64,000 bases of DNA from Nostoc sp. FACHB-280 (GTDB taxonomy: Bacteria > Cyanobacteriota > Cyanobacteriia > Cyanobacteriales > Nostocaceae), in assembly GCF_014697615.1 (NCBI RefSeq), contig NZ_JACJSD010000006.1, positions 178,717 through 242,716 of the forward strand, given 5' to 3'. This document shows, piece after piece, positions 8,738 to 21,927 of this stretch (positions within the stretch are counted from its first letter, which is position 1; each line of letters opens with the position of its first letter). Below the pieces are notes generated by a model that saw nothing but the letters and a program-made list of their open reading frames with translations, had not been told where the DNA came from and ran no database searches. The position numbers and the translations under genes are program-made.

Positions 8738-8773
8738 ACGAGATACCCGGCTTCTTTTAGGAGTCGGGTATTT
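8738..8773 (+). terminator. Rho-independent terminator after microprotein gene
   Basis: Stem ATACCCGGCT / AGTCGGGTAT (about 10 bp including a G-T pair) around a short TTCTTTTAGG loop, preceded by an A-run and followed by TTTC. It lies 22 nt past the microprotein stop and 45 nt before the ComB-like gene. Confidence 0.65.
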
Positions 8774-8820
8774 CAACTTTGTAATTTAGACAGCCTGCGT
8801 TTAGCTAAATCTAACAACAG

Positions 8821-9549
8821 ATGATTTATAATCAATCAGAGTTTGATTTGCGTTGTGAGTGGGGCGCACAAGGAATTGCTCAACTCGCTCCCATTAGTGA
8901 TGTAGTTGTTATAGTTGATGTGCTTTCTTTTTCTACTTGTGTAGAGATTGCGACTAACAACGGAGCGATAATTTTTCCATATATATTTGGTGATGAATCA
9001 GTTAAAGATTATGCAAATTCGCTACAAGCTGAATTAGCAAGTCATCGTCAAAGTTTTTCTAGAAGTAAATATTCTCTCTCGCCAGTATCACTGATGAATA
9101 TCCCATCTGAGACTCGGCTAGTTTTACCTTCACTGAATGGTTCGACTTTGACTTTGCTAACTGGAAGTACACCTACTTTGGCGGGTTGCTTACGAAATTG
9201 CGAAGCTGTAGCGCGGTTTACTCAAAAGTATGGGAGTAAAATTGCGGTGATTCCTGCGGGTGAGCGATGGAAGGAAGATGGTAGCCTCAGACCTGCATTT
9301 GAGGATTTGATTGGTGCTGGGGCTATTTTGAGCTATTTAGATGGTAGTTTATCACCAGAAGCGGCGATCGCTCTCCAATCATTTCAAGCTGTTCGCCAAG
9401 ATTTACTGAGTTACTTACAACAATGTAGTTCGGGAAAAGAGTTGATTGCTAAAAATTTCGCTGCTGACGTTGAATTAGCCGCAGCTTTTAACATCAGCAG
9501 TTGCGTACCCTTATTTACTGATAACGCCTATAGGAAACAGTTAATTTAG
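8821..9549 (+). CDS. ComB-like 2-phosphosulfolactate phosphatase family protein
   Basis: A 242-residue protein, the usual length for the ComB family (PF04029). The conserved blocks are present: VVVIVDVLSFSTCVEIA with the acidic residue and Ser/Thr cluster near residues 32-40, LPSLNGSTLT near 105-113, and VIPAGERW around 157. ComB is a Mg-dependent phosphatase in archaeal coenzyme M synthesis; cyanobacteria lack that pathway, so the physiological substrate here is unknown and only phosphatase activity is suggested. The start at 8821 lies 45 nt beyond the previous terminator. Confidence 0.82.
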   Translation: MIYNQSEFDLRCEWGAQGIAQLAPISDVVVIVDVLSFSTCVEIATNNGAIIFPYIFGDESVKDYANSLQAELASHRQSFSRSKYSLSPVSLMNIPSETRLVLPSLNGSTLTLLTGSTPTLAGCLRNCEAVARFTQKYGSKIAVIPAGERWKEDGSLRPAFEDLIGAGAILSYLDGSLSPEAAIALQSFQAVRQDLLSYLQQCSSGKELIAKNFAADVELAAAFNISSCVPLFTDNAYRKQLI

Positions 9550-9596
9550 GCAATTAATCTCAAGTTGCCGTCAAAGATAGTAACCCTCCTATCTCC

Positions 9597-9618
9597 GGTT
9601 GGTGAGCGAAGCCGAACC
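9597..9618. repeat. Short dispersed palindromic repeat, copy 2
   Basis: GGTTGGTGAGCGAAGCCGAA plus CC, differing by one base from the copy at 1858-1879 and flanked by similar TCCGG and CTGCC sequence. It lies between two convergent genes, where it could help terminate transcription. Confidence 0.6.
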
Positions 9619-9630
9619 ACTGCCTTCTAT

Positions 9631-10161
9631 TTACAAGTCACACTGATGAGTTTGGCAATATTTTGCACTATCAATCTCGGCTTGCAATTGATTTAATTTA
9701 ATAATTTGAAAAGCTGAACCACCTTGCACTTCCGCCAGAATATAAGCATATTTTTGACCTCTATAATAATGGTCTCGACCAACTTTATTAACTCGGCGAG
9801 ACTGGCTGAAGTCATTAGCAATATTCGCGTTATAAATGCTTTGAATTAATCTCACAGCCTTGGCATTTTTGCTGGTGAATTTGATACTGGAGTCGCCACT
9901 GATAGTAATTCCTTCTTTGGTAACTATGCCATTCTCCGCCGGAACATCAACATAGAAATATAAATTACCTTTGTTGCCAGAATACCCATGTGCCTCGCTG
10001 CTATAGGTCAGTCTTGGTAATTGAGTTTTAGTTTTTGCCCATTTAATCACGGTATTAATGTTTTGTCCTGGCAGTGCATTAGCAGGTGCCATTGCAACCA
10101 TAAACGCTAAAGACGACACAACTGCCAATGTACTGAAGTTAAATTTATTACTATTTTCCAT
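9631..10161 (-). CDS. Hypothetical secreted protein
   Basis: The open frame extends to 10197, but the ATG at 10161 is preferred: it is preceded by CAGGGA and opens MENSNKFNFSTLAVVSSLAF, a classic signal peptide ending APANA-LPGQ (cleavage near residue 32). The mature part (about 145 residues) has an AHGYSGNKGNLYFYVDVP segment, many Lys/Asn residues and a C-terminal pair of cysteines (YCQTHQCDL). Probably periplasmic; I do not recognise the family. It is divergent from apcE with a 520-bp spacer. Confidence 0.65.
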   Translation of the reverse strand: MENSNKFNFSTLAVVSSLAFMVAMAPANALPGQNINTVIKWAKTKTQLPRLTYSSEAHGYSGNKGNLYFYVDVPAENGIVTKEGITISGDSSIKFTSKNAKAVRLIQSIYNANIANDFSQSRRVNKVGRDHYYRGQKYAYILAEVQGGSAFQIIKLNQLQAEIDSAKYCQTHQCDL

Positions 10162-10197
10162 ATTTTTTCCCTGTAGTAATGCTGGTTGATACAGCAT

Positions 10198-14094
<3,897 letters not shown>

Positions 14095-14478
14095 TACTTA
14101 GTTAATAGTCCAAGTTCAATAGTCAAGAGTGTTAACTTCTTGACTATTGAATCATGGCTATTGACTATTGACACTTTACCTTTAGTAACACTCCTCTCAG
14201 ATTGTGTGTTCAGGTGTAAATCTGAAAAGGAATATTACAAAGTATTAAGAGCAGTCATAAATGCTCAACAGAATGCCGGAGAATATTTTGCGGAAGGTAG
14301 CTGAGTTTTACAGCTCATGTAGTTGAAATTTACACTACTGAACTTGTAAAGTACTAGCTACAGCAGCTACTCAACTGTTGTATCTAAAAAACAACGAGAG
14401 AACGTAGCTACATTCGACCGAAATTAAAATCGCACCAGTTTCATATCCTGGTTTCATTAGTACTGGAGGAATCCATTA
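14095..14478. promoter_or_regulatory. apcE-apcA spacer with apcA promoter region
   Basis: A 384-bp spacer. It opens with a perfect 14-bp inverted repeat (14115-14128 / 14138-14151, TTCAATAGTCAAGA) without a T-run, made from the GTCAATAG-type short repeats common here. The rest should hold the strong apcAB promoter known in this group; I cannot assign boxes with confidence. It ends with the SD TGGAGGAAT before apcA. Confidence 0.5.
14115..14151. repeat. Perfect 14-bp inverted repeat after apcE
   Basis: Arms TTCAATAGTCAAGA and TCTTGACTATTGAA enclose a 9-nt loop. A stable hairpin just beyond the apcE stop, without a U-tract; it may limit read-through or protect the apcE mRNA 3' end. Confidence 0.7.
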
Positions 14479-14964
14479 ATGAGTATCGTCACGAAGTCCA
14501 TCGTGAATGCTGATGCAGAAGCTCGCTACCTCAGCCCTGGCGAATTGGATCGCATTAAAGCTTTTGTTTCTGGTGGCGCACAACGCCTCCGGATCGCTCA
14601 AGTTTTGACCGACAACCGTGAGCGTCTAGTTAAGCAAGCTGGCGACCAATTGTTCCAAAAGCGTCCTGATGTTGTATCTCCTGGTGGTAACGCTTACGGT
14701 CAAGAATTGACAGCTACCTGCTTACGCGACCTAGACTACTACCTGCGTCTCATCACCTACGGAATCGTTGCTGGTGACGTTACACCCATCGAAGAAATCG
14801 GTATCATCGGCGTTCGTGAAATGTACAAGTCTTTAGGTACTCCTATTGATGCTGTTTCCGCAGGTGTTGCTGCACTGAAAAATGCTGCTTCTACCCTGTT
14901 GTCTGCTGAAGACGCTGCTGAAGCTGGCTCTTACTTTGACTACGTAGTAGGTTCATTGGCGTAG
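14479..14964 (+). CDS. apcA: Allophycocyanin alpha subunit
   Basis: 161 residues, the standard length. Starts [20 protein letters not shown]; the phycocyanobilin-binding cysteine is C81 in the [11 protein letters not shown] motif. It pairs with ApcB into the alpha-beta monomer that forms the trimers and cylinders of the phycobilisome core, absorbing near 650 nm and passing energy to ApcE. A strong SD (TGGAGGAAT) precedes the ATG by about 9 nt. apcB starts 64 bp downstream, so they are cotranscribed. High codon bias suits an abundant protein. Confidence 0.99.
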   Translation: MSIVTKSIVNADAEARYLSPGELDRIKAFVSGGAQRLRIAQVLTDNRERLVKQAGDQLFQKRPDVVSPGGNAYGQELTATCLRDLDYYLRLITYGIVAGDVTPIEEIGIIGVREMYKSLGTPIDAVSAGVAALKNAASTLLSAEDAAEAGSYFDYVVGSLA

Positions 14965-15028
14965 GGTAAAGCTTTTTCCCTGCTGATACAAACTGTTGCA
15001 ATACGGTTGAAAATAAGGAATTAACAAA

Positions 15029-15517
15029 ATGGCTCAAGACGCAATTACCGCTGTCATTAACTCTGCGGACGTTCAAGGTAAATACCTCGATACAGGTGCT
15101 TTAGAAAAGTTAAAAGCCTACTTCGCAACTGGTGAACTGCGCGTTCGTGCAGCTACCACCATCAGCGCAAACGCAGCTGCGATCGTTAAAGAAGCTGTTG
15201 CTAAATCTCTGTTGTACTCTGATATCACCCGTCCCGGTGGTAACATGTACACCACCCGTCGTTACGCTGCTTGTATCCGTGACTTGGATTACTACCTCCG
15301 CTACGCTACCTACGCTATGTTAGCTGGCGATCCTTCCATCCTGGATGAGCGCGTATTAAACGGCTTGAAAGAAACCTACAACTCCTTGGGTGTACCCGTA
15401 GGCGCTACTGTACAAGCTATCCAAGCAATCAAAGAAGTAACCGCTAGCTTAGTCGGCCCCGACGCTGGTAAAGAAATGGGCGTTTACTTAGACTATATCT
15501 CCTCTGGCTTGAGCTAA
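15029..15517 (+). CDS. apcB: Allophycocyanin beta subunit
   Basis: 162 residues starting [20 protein letters not shown]. The chromophore cysteine is in [15 protein letters not shown] (C82) and the asparagine in PGGNMY (N72) is the position methylated in beta phycobiliproteins. Partner of ApcA in the core cylinders. SD AAGGAA lies 9 nt before the ATG. It lies between apcA (64 bp upstream) and apcC (241 bp downstream), the usual cyanobacterial order. Confidence 0.99.
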   Translation: MAQDAITAVINSADVQGKYLDTGALEKLKAYFATGELRVRAATTISANAAAIVKEAVAKSLLYSDITRPGGNMYTTRRYAACIRDLDYYLRYATYAMLAGDPSILDERVLNGLKETYNSLGVPVGATVQAIQAIKEVTASLVGPDAGKEMGVYLDYISSGLS

Positions 15518-15758
15518 GAGCTAGTTGGCATCTAAGTCATTAGGTGCGGCTTTATTAAGGTCTGGAAATCAACTGTGAGTGCTAGAACGTCTTGTCGCTT
15601 ATTGCAATTGCATAGATTATGATGAGTGTTAGTGGTCTAGTATTTATGTTTGATTTCCAGCCTTGGAGAGATTAATTAAAGATTTGTCTAATAAAATATA
15701 CTCCCGCTTCATTTTGAGATAAAAAAAGTTTTCACACTCACCACAGGAGATTGATCAC

Positions 15759-15965
15759 ATGGCGCGGTTGTTTAAAATTACTGCTTGCGTTCCCAGCCAA
15801 ACCCGGATTCGTACTCAACGCGAACTACAAAATACCTATTTCACCAAATTGGTTCCCTACGAAAACTGGTTCCGTGAACAGCAACGGATTCAAAAAATGG
15901 GTGGCAAAATCGTTAAAGTGGAACTGGCAACTGGCAAGCAAGGCACCAACACTGGCCTGTCCTAA
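15759..15965 (+). CDS. apcC: Phycobilisome small core linker (LC 7.8)
   Basis: 68 residues with the typical opening MARLFKITACVPSQTRIRTQ and a basic C-terminal part (QKMGGKIVKVELATGKQGTN), matching the CpcD/ApcC-like linker domain. It caps allophycocyanin trimers in the core. SD CAGGAG lies before the ATG at 15759. An overlapping frame starting at 15751 is a shadow. A rho-independent terminator follows within 70 bp, closing the apc cluster. Confidence 0.98.
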   Translation: MARLFKITACVPSQTRIRTQRELQNTYFTKLVPYENWFREQQRIQKMGGKIVKVELATGKQGTNTGLS

Positions 15966-16005
15966 TTCATCTATACAAATAGAACTTTATTGTAGGGAGT
16001 TCCCA

Positions 16006-16031
16006 GGAGGTCAAGAAAGACCTCTTTTTTT
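16006..16031 (+). terminator. Rho-independent terminator of the apc operon
   Basis: Stem GAGGTC / GACCTC with an AAGAAA loop, directly followed by a run of seven Ts. It lies about 45 nt past the apcC stop. Confidence 0.9.
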
Positions 16032-16259
16032 ATAGCAGTCTTTGTGTTGATATGTGAGGAGCAAAGGCAAGGGAGAGAGGTGTTTATAAATCAATACGGT
16101 TCAGTTAAAGTGATGAGAGTTGATTTCTCAATTTTCTGCTCTACCTATCAGACAATGAGCAAGATTTGGGGGATTCTCCCCCAAGCCCCCGATTGGGTGA
16201 CGGTTGCGTCCCCCAAACCCCCTCCAAAATTATTTGTTCGTTTTTTGTTGAGTTATCTT

Positions 16260-18819
16260 TTGCTAATCCCTAATAGGGATTAGTTTGAATTGCAATCTGG
16301 GTCATCTGGCTCAACACTGTACACCAGTCCGTTTCAATCCCTAATAGGGATTAGTGTGAATTGCAATGATCAAGCCATACTTTATTCAGCCTGTACAAAA
16401 ATGTTGGCTGTTTCAATCCCTAATAGGGATTAGTGTGAATTGCAATGTGAATACTCATCATCTAGTTCATACTTTGGGAATAGTTTCAATCCCTAATAGG
16501 GATTAGTGTGAATTGCAATTCAATGGCGTGTGCGTGTTCTTCTCTAACTTTTCGCTCGTTTCAATCCCTAATAGGGATTAGTTTGAATTGCAATGCTTCG
16601 AGCCGGGCGAACTACCATATACATGCGTGTTTCAATCCCTAATAGGGATTAGTTTGAATTGCAATTCCTTGCAAGAGGTCGTTGCAACCGAAGCAGGGCA
16701 AGTGTTTCAATCCCTAATAGGGATTAGTTTGAATTGCAATATTTCAAAGCGTAAGAAATTCCAAAAGGTACTAGGTTTCAATCCCTAATAGGGATTAGTT
16801 TGAATTGCAATTTCTCCCTGACCAGTGCTTCTATGACTTCCGATTTGCTCGTATTTTGGTTTCAATCCCTAATAGGGATTAGTTTGAATTGCAATACTGC
16901 CTATCGCTCAACTGCTGCCGTCCCCGTGCATTAAATGTTTCAATCCCTAATAGGGATTAGTTTGAATTGCAATTTTTCCCTTGCCCAGTTGCGGGGCGAC
17001 CCACTTTTTGTTTCAATCCCTAATAGGGATTAGTTTGAATTGCAATTTTTGCTTATAGATAAAGTATCTCTACCACGCTACCAAGTTACTCGTTTCAATC
17101 CCTAATAGGGATTAGTTTGAATTGCAATTCTTCATCGCTCATTCTGCTCACGCCTCCACTTGAGAGGTGGGTTTCAATCCCTAATAGGGATTAGTTTGAA
17201 TTGCAATTAAACTCAGGTATCCAGTCTTTACAAGCCTCAATCGTTTCAATCCCTAATAGGGATTAGTTTGAATTGCAATTGATTTGTTTTTGGCGAATAT
17301 CGACCGTAGCGCACGTTTCAATCCCTAATAGGGATTAGTTTGAATTGCAATCCCCCCACTACTCACCGCCACATCTTCATTACTAGTTTCAATCCCTAAT
17401 AGGGATTAGTTTGAATTGCAATATGTACTTGTAAATCATTTACCGATTGGCATTGCTGTTTCAATCCCTAATAGGGATTAGTTTGAATTGCAATGAATAT
17501 CGCACCTTGCATGGCTATTGGTGGCGCGTTTCAATCCCTAATAGGGATTAGTTTGAATTGCAATGCTACATTATCGCCACTCTCGCAATAATTAACAGGA
17601 ATACCGGTTTCAATCCCTAATAGGGATTAGTTTGAATTGCAATATAATGTGGGCGATGGGTTTCTCAGTAAAGACTTGGTTTCAATCCCTAATAGGGATT
17701 AGTTTGAATTGCAATATTCAAATACTAAAAGGTGGATGCTAGTTAAAAGTGTTTCAATCCCTAATAGGGATTAGTTTGAATTGCAATCTATCAACCCATC
17801 GATAATCTCTGGAGACCCTCCGTTTCAATCCCTAATAGGGATTAGTTTGAATTGCAATTAGAGCAGGTATTCTACTTTCCCCCTATTGGCACAAGTTTCA
17901 ATCCCTAATAGGGATTAGTTTGAATTGCAATTTTGTGTCTAAAAACTTGATTCTGCCTGTCCAAAGTTTCAATCCCTAATAGGGATTAGTTTGAATTGCA
18001 ATCAATTGCTGCCACGCGCACATAGTACGTTCCAGTACTCGTTTCAATCCCTAATAGGGATTAGTTTGAATTGCAATGTTTGTCCCGTGCCGGGAAGCTG
18101 GGGGATTGTCGAGTTTCAATCCCTAATAGGGATTAGTTTGAATTGCAATACACTTGCTGATTAAAGGGCATCTTGTCCCCCTTGGGTTTCAATCCCTAAT
18201 AGGGATTAGTTTGAATTGCAATCTTCTTCTTGTTCGTTAAAACTGATTGCATAGGGTTCAAAGTTTCAATCCCTAATAGGGATTAGTTTGAATTGCAATC
18301 CATTACTGAAATTTGTTAGTTCATAATCACATCTGTTTCAATCCCTAATAGGGATTAGTTTGAATTGCAATACTAAGGGAATCTCAACTCACACTACCCG
18401 CCGGAGTCTGGTAGTTTCAATCCCTAATAGGGATTAGTTTGAATTGCAATTTGATTTAAATATGGCTGATGTAACCTACGCCGAACCGTTTCAATCCCTA
18501 ATAGGGATTAGTTTGAATTGCAATTATACAAAGTTCGGTTTTTATATGCCCAAGGTTGTTTCAATCCCTAATAGGGATTAGTTTGAATTGCAATTTTCTT
18601 TGATTAATTCTGCCAACTCCTCAATTCCGACTAGTTTCAATCCCTAATAGGGATTAGTTTGAATTGCAATCTGCACGGCATAATTCGCCATCTCTCCCGC
18701 GCCAGTGTTTCAATCCCTAATAGGGATTAGTTTGAATTGCAATTTAGGAAAAATCCTTCCTGATGGGTTTGTGTACCCACAGGTTTCAATCCCTAATAGG
18801 GATTAGTTTGAATTGCAAT
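16260..18819 (-). CRISPR. CRISPR array, 35 repeats of 37 bp and 34 spacers
   Basis: On the plus strand each repeat begins GTTTCAATCCCTAATAGGGA and ends TTAGTTTGAATTGCAAT. I placed 35 copies (first 16260-16296, last 18783-18819) with spacers of roughly 33-45 bp. Repeats are identical except the leftmost, whose first five bases are degenerate (TTGCT instead of GTTTC), and copies 2-4, which read GTGTG instead of GTTTG. On the minus strand the repeat ends ATTGAAAC, the conserved 3' end that becomes the crRNA 5' handle in type I and III systems, and the degenerate copy is then the leader-distal one, so the array is read leftward. No cas genes are in the window, so the effector is elsewhere. The centre CCCTAATAGGG can form a hairpin. 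Confidence 0.98.
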
Positions 18820-19052
18820 TGCGGGAGCTGGAAAAGCTTACTGTATTTAGTTTTCAAGGTGCAGTTTCGCGGATGGGATAATTTTAACATGGTGGAATGT
18901 CAATTGATTTACACTAAATCGCTGAAACCCAGACTGTGTAAGCTGCGCGGATAATTTTAATTAATTTTATCTGCAAAACCTTACCCTCTAAGCCATCCAG
19001 CCATTCTTACTCAAGGGCGATTTTGCACACCTACCCATCCGCGCATTTTGAC
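18820..19052 (-). promoter_or_regulatory. Probable CRISPR leader
   Basis: The DNA next to the youngest-end repeat (18783-18819) is gene-free and AT-rich. On the minus strand it holds a TTGACA box (plus 18898-18903), with TTATCC about 16 bp further, and an unusual set of GCGCGGAT / ATCCGCG motifs in alternating orientation (about 18868, 18946 and 19035), possible binding sites for adaptation or regulation. Assignment rests on array polarity and these motifs. Confidence 0.6.
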
Positions 19053-19179
19053 TAAATTTTTGCTGTTAATATCTTTTGTGTGCCTTCTGCGCTACTTGCT
19101 ACAATGCGGGAAATCTCCGCAACGCAGTGGCTCCCTAACCTAAGCAAGACTAGATAGCCTATAGTTCCTAGACCCTAGC

Positions 19180-21819
19180 TTACAACCAATTACCAATCAA
19201 CACATAAGCAGACCAAAAACTAGGCGCTTTGTAATTAGGATGTTGCAAGATTTTGAGTTGAGCATGACGGAGAGCTTTAGCTTTGCTGATGTTTCCTTTT
19301 TTCAGTTCTTGATAAAATTCACTGACAAACAAGGCTGTTGATTCATCATCAATTTGCCACAGAGAAGCTAGGGTGCTACGCGCACCGGCTCTGATGGCTG
19401 TACCTGCAAGTCCTAAAGCGGCGCGGTTGTCTCCGGTTGCGGTTTGACAGGCGCTTAATACTAATAGTTCTACTGCTTGTGTTTGAGTTTCATCTCGATT
19501 GCGGAGTAAGCTGTCAAATTGTTTGACATTAATCGGCCCATCGGCAGCTAAGATAAAGGTTTTGTCAGCACTAGAACTAAACTGGCCGTGGGTGGCTAAG
19601 TGTACGATATTGAAAGGAACTGAGTTGACTGCTTTTTCGAGAGCTTTGCTGGTAAATTCCTGATCTATCAGATCAGTTGTGGCAATTCCCGCACTGGTAA
19701 TCGAATTAACTTCTGATTTAATTGCTGGTAGTGGCGCAAAGTTGGGAAAGTCTGCTGGAGGTTGAGTTAACCCAGCTGCTAAAGCTTTTAGTTGTTGTTG
19801 TACTATGGGCTGAGGATTTTGCAGTTGTAAACCAACACTTAACGCGATCGCATATTTTTCAATTAAGAATTTTTCCCCATCGTAAAGTGATGCCATTGGT
19901 ATGTTGCGTAAGACACCATCCAGTACAAATACGAGAGTGTCAACTTTCCTGGCTGATAATTCCGACTCGACTGGTTTAATCAGCCAGTTATAAATAATCT
20001 GCGATTGGTTTTTAACAGCATTAGTCGCTGTGGGATTCACTAATAGTTTTCGCAGATTAGTAACAATTGTTTCTACTTCTGCTTGAGTAATATTAATGCT
20101 CTCAAGTTTTAGGGTTTGGTTGGGTAGTTTGACAATTACCTGGAGTTGTTGCGGGAGAATAATCGGATAAAAAATCGCAGTGGTGGGATTTTCGATATCT
20201 ACAACTTGATCGAGAACAATATTTTTCCCTTCTAAACAAGCTTCTTGGAAGAAGTTATCTATTTCTGCCAATTGCAAAGCTTCTATACGCTGACGTGCCT
20301 GATCTAAGATTTTCCCATTTTGTTGCCCTGCTTGAGATTGCAAGAGTAACTCTACTGATTGGCGATACAGTGGTTCAACGCTATCTCGAAAATTAAATTG
20401 TATGTCTTGATTGATGGTTGCTAAATCACTTCGTATAGATTTGATAGTGTCCACTGCGGCATCATAAGCCGCGATCGCACCTGTAAAATCTTTCTGTTGC
20501 CAAAGTAATCTGCCTAACTGCCACTGCAAGCGATAGGCAATATCTGGAATAATACTGCCTTGGGCTAAAATTAATCCTTGCTGAGTTAGACTTTTTGCTG
20601 CTGACCATTGTTGAGTTTGTTCGTACAAATTACCTAAATTCAAAAGTGCATTGGCTTCGGCGCGGCGATCGCCTAAACTCTGAGATTGTTTGACAGCATT
20701 AGCTAAAATTTGAGCAATTTTTGGCATATCTGGCAGTTGAGATTCCAGATGAGATTGTTTTTGGCGATTCGCAGTTCCTAGTTTAATTAAGCTTTGGGCG
20801 TAATTAATCTGGGAGTAAATAGCTTTGCGACTAGGAGGGAGTTGATTCAGTTGAGATTGAATCTCAGGTAATATTGATACCGCCGCTGTTAATTGTTGCT
20901 CTTCAATTAACAAACTCAGGTAATTCAGTTGTGCTGAAATTTTGCTTAAAGGTGAAGTAGATAGTTTGATAGCTTGTTGATAGTGGGCGATCGCATCTTG
21001 GTTTTTTTCTTGCTTGCGTGCATTGTTGCCCAAACTCAATACACTGGCTGCTGTATCATAATCAGATTTTAAGCGTTGAGCGATCGCTAAACTTTGTGCT
21101 AAAACTTCCTGGGATTTTGTGAGACTTCCCGATATTAACAAGGCGTTACCGAGCGATCGCAATCCCACAGCTTTTTCGAGGGAATCTGGCTGTGATTGCA
21201 ACTGTTGATTAACTACCTCTAGCATTTTAATGGCACGACGGTAAAAGCCTTGTGTGCGCCAAGCTTGTGCTTGATTGATTTGCGATCGCACCACTCCACT
21301 ATAATTATTGGTTTGCTGATAAATTTGCTCAGTTTTTTGCCAACTAATTAAAGCTGCTTCTGGCTTTCCCTTCAACAGTTGTAGACGAGCTTGAATTTCT
21401 AGGGATTGGGCGAATATTAGCGAATTTTGAGTATCTGTTAGCAGTTGCAAACTCTCATCAATTGCTTGCTGTGCCTTTGTCAGTTCACCCAATTGTTGGT
21501 AAGCCAGAGATAAATTACTGAGGGTAGTAGCTAGTTTAAGTTTATCTTGTGTCTGTTTATATGCTTGTGCTGCTTGTGTTAAGACTTCTACTGCTTCCGC
21601 AAAGCGTCCAGCATCATAGAGAGTTTTACCTTGTTCTAAAGCAGTAATGGTTGCATTCGTCAATGAAGATGCTGTGTAAATATGAGCAGGTAAAGTTGCC
21701 AGCACAGGCGAACTCAGCACCAACAGTAGACTGACGACAAAATACAACAATAAGCTTAAAAGCTTACTGATTGTGCGGATATTGAGCCAAAAATCCCTAA
21801 TTTTGGTTTTGATGGGCAT
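19180..21819 (-). CDS. Exported TPR-CHAT domain protein (caspase-like peptidase fold)
   Basis: An 879-residue protein. An N-terminal signal/anchor (about residues 18-42, ending SSPVLATLP) is followed by about ten TPR-like helix pairs (about 55-470), a linker, and a C-terminal CHAT domain (about 560-879). The caspase-type dyad is intact: H744 in HLATHGQF and C791 in LSACQTATG. CHAT proteins are clan CD proteases; cyanobacteria carry many exported TPR-CHAT copies of unknown substrate. It lies beyond the CRISPR leader, about 130 bp away, on the same strand as the array reads, but its signal peptide argues against a role as a cytoplasmic CRISPR effector. Possible roles are envelope signalling or stress response. 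It is divergent from the DUF3110 gene. Confidence 0.88.
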   Translation of the reverse strand: MPIKTKIRDFWLNIRTISKLLSLLLYFVVSLLLVLSSPVLATLPAHIYTASSLTNATITALEQGKTLYDAGRFAEAVEVLTQAAQAYKQTQDKLKLATTLSNLSLAYQQLGELTKAQQAIDESLQLLTDTQNSLIFAQSLEIQARLQLLKGKPEAALISWQKTEQIYQQTNNYSGVVRSQINQAQAWRTQGFYRRAIKMLEVVNQQLQSQPDSLEKAVGLRSLGNALLISGSLTKSQEVLAQSLAIAQRLKSDYDTAASVLSLGNNARKQEKNQDAIAHYQQAIKLSTSPLSKISAQLNYLSLLIEEQQLTAAVSILPEIQSQLNQLPPSRKAIYSQINYAQSLIKLGTANRQKQSHLESQLPDMPKIAQILANAVKQSQSLGDRRAEANALLNLGNLYEQTQQWSAAKSLTQQGLILAQGSIIPDIAYRLQWQLGRLLWQQKDFTGAIAAYDAAVDTIKSIRSDLATINQDIQFNFRDSVEPLYRQSVELLLQSQAGQQNGKILDQARQRIEALQLAEIDNFFQEACLEGKNIVLDQVVDIENPTTAIFYPIILPQQLQVIVKLPNQTLKLESINITQAEVETIVTNLRKLLVNPTATNAVKNQSQIIYNWLIKPVESELSARKVDTLVFVLDGVLRNIPMASLYDGEKFLIEKYAIALSVGLQLQNPQPIVQQQLKALAAGLTQPPADFPNFAPLPAIKSEVNSITSAGIATTDLIDQEFTSKALEKAVNSVPFNIVHLATHGQFSSSADKTFILAADGPINVKQFDSLLRNRDETQTQAVELLVLSACQTATGDNRAALGLAGTAIRAGARSTLASLWQIDDESTALFVSEFYQELKKGNISKAKALRHAQLKILQHPNYKAPSFWSAYVLIGNWL

Positions 21820-21891
21820 GGCAACAAGGAGATGATTAAATAAAAAAGTATAGAGGATGGGGGTTGAAAGTTAAAGACTAAAAACAATTTA

Positions 21892-21917
21892 TTTCATACT
21901 TCATACTTCATACTTCA
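21892..21917. repeat. STRR heptamer repeat (TCATACT)
   Basis: Three tandem copies of the 7-mer TCATACT plus partial copies, in the short spacer before the DUF3110 gene. The same heptamer in the other orientation (AGTATGA) occurs at 52437-52464. Confidence 0.8.
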
Positions 21918-21927
21918 GCTTTCAAAG

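Noticed and set aside
14115..14151. Perfect hairpin after apcE as a rho-independent terminator
   Set aside because: There is no T-run on either side; listed only as an inverted repeat.
16044..16283. 79-residue ORF just before the CRISPR array
   Set aside because: It runs through a common GGGGGATTCTCCCCCAAGCC dispersed-repeat stretch and ends inside the first repeat; no SD.
16588..18954. Short ORFs with repeated SLIGISLNCN-like peptides
   Set aside because: They are translations of CRISPR repeats, not genes.
19180..21819. TPR-CHAT as a type III-E (Craspase-like) partner
   Set aside because: It has a signal peptide/anchor, no large Cas7-11-like gene is near, and exported TPR-CHAT proteins are common in cyanobacteria.
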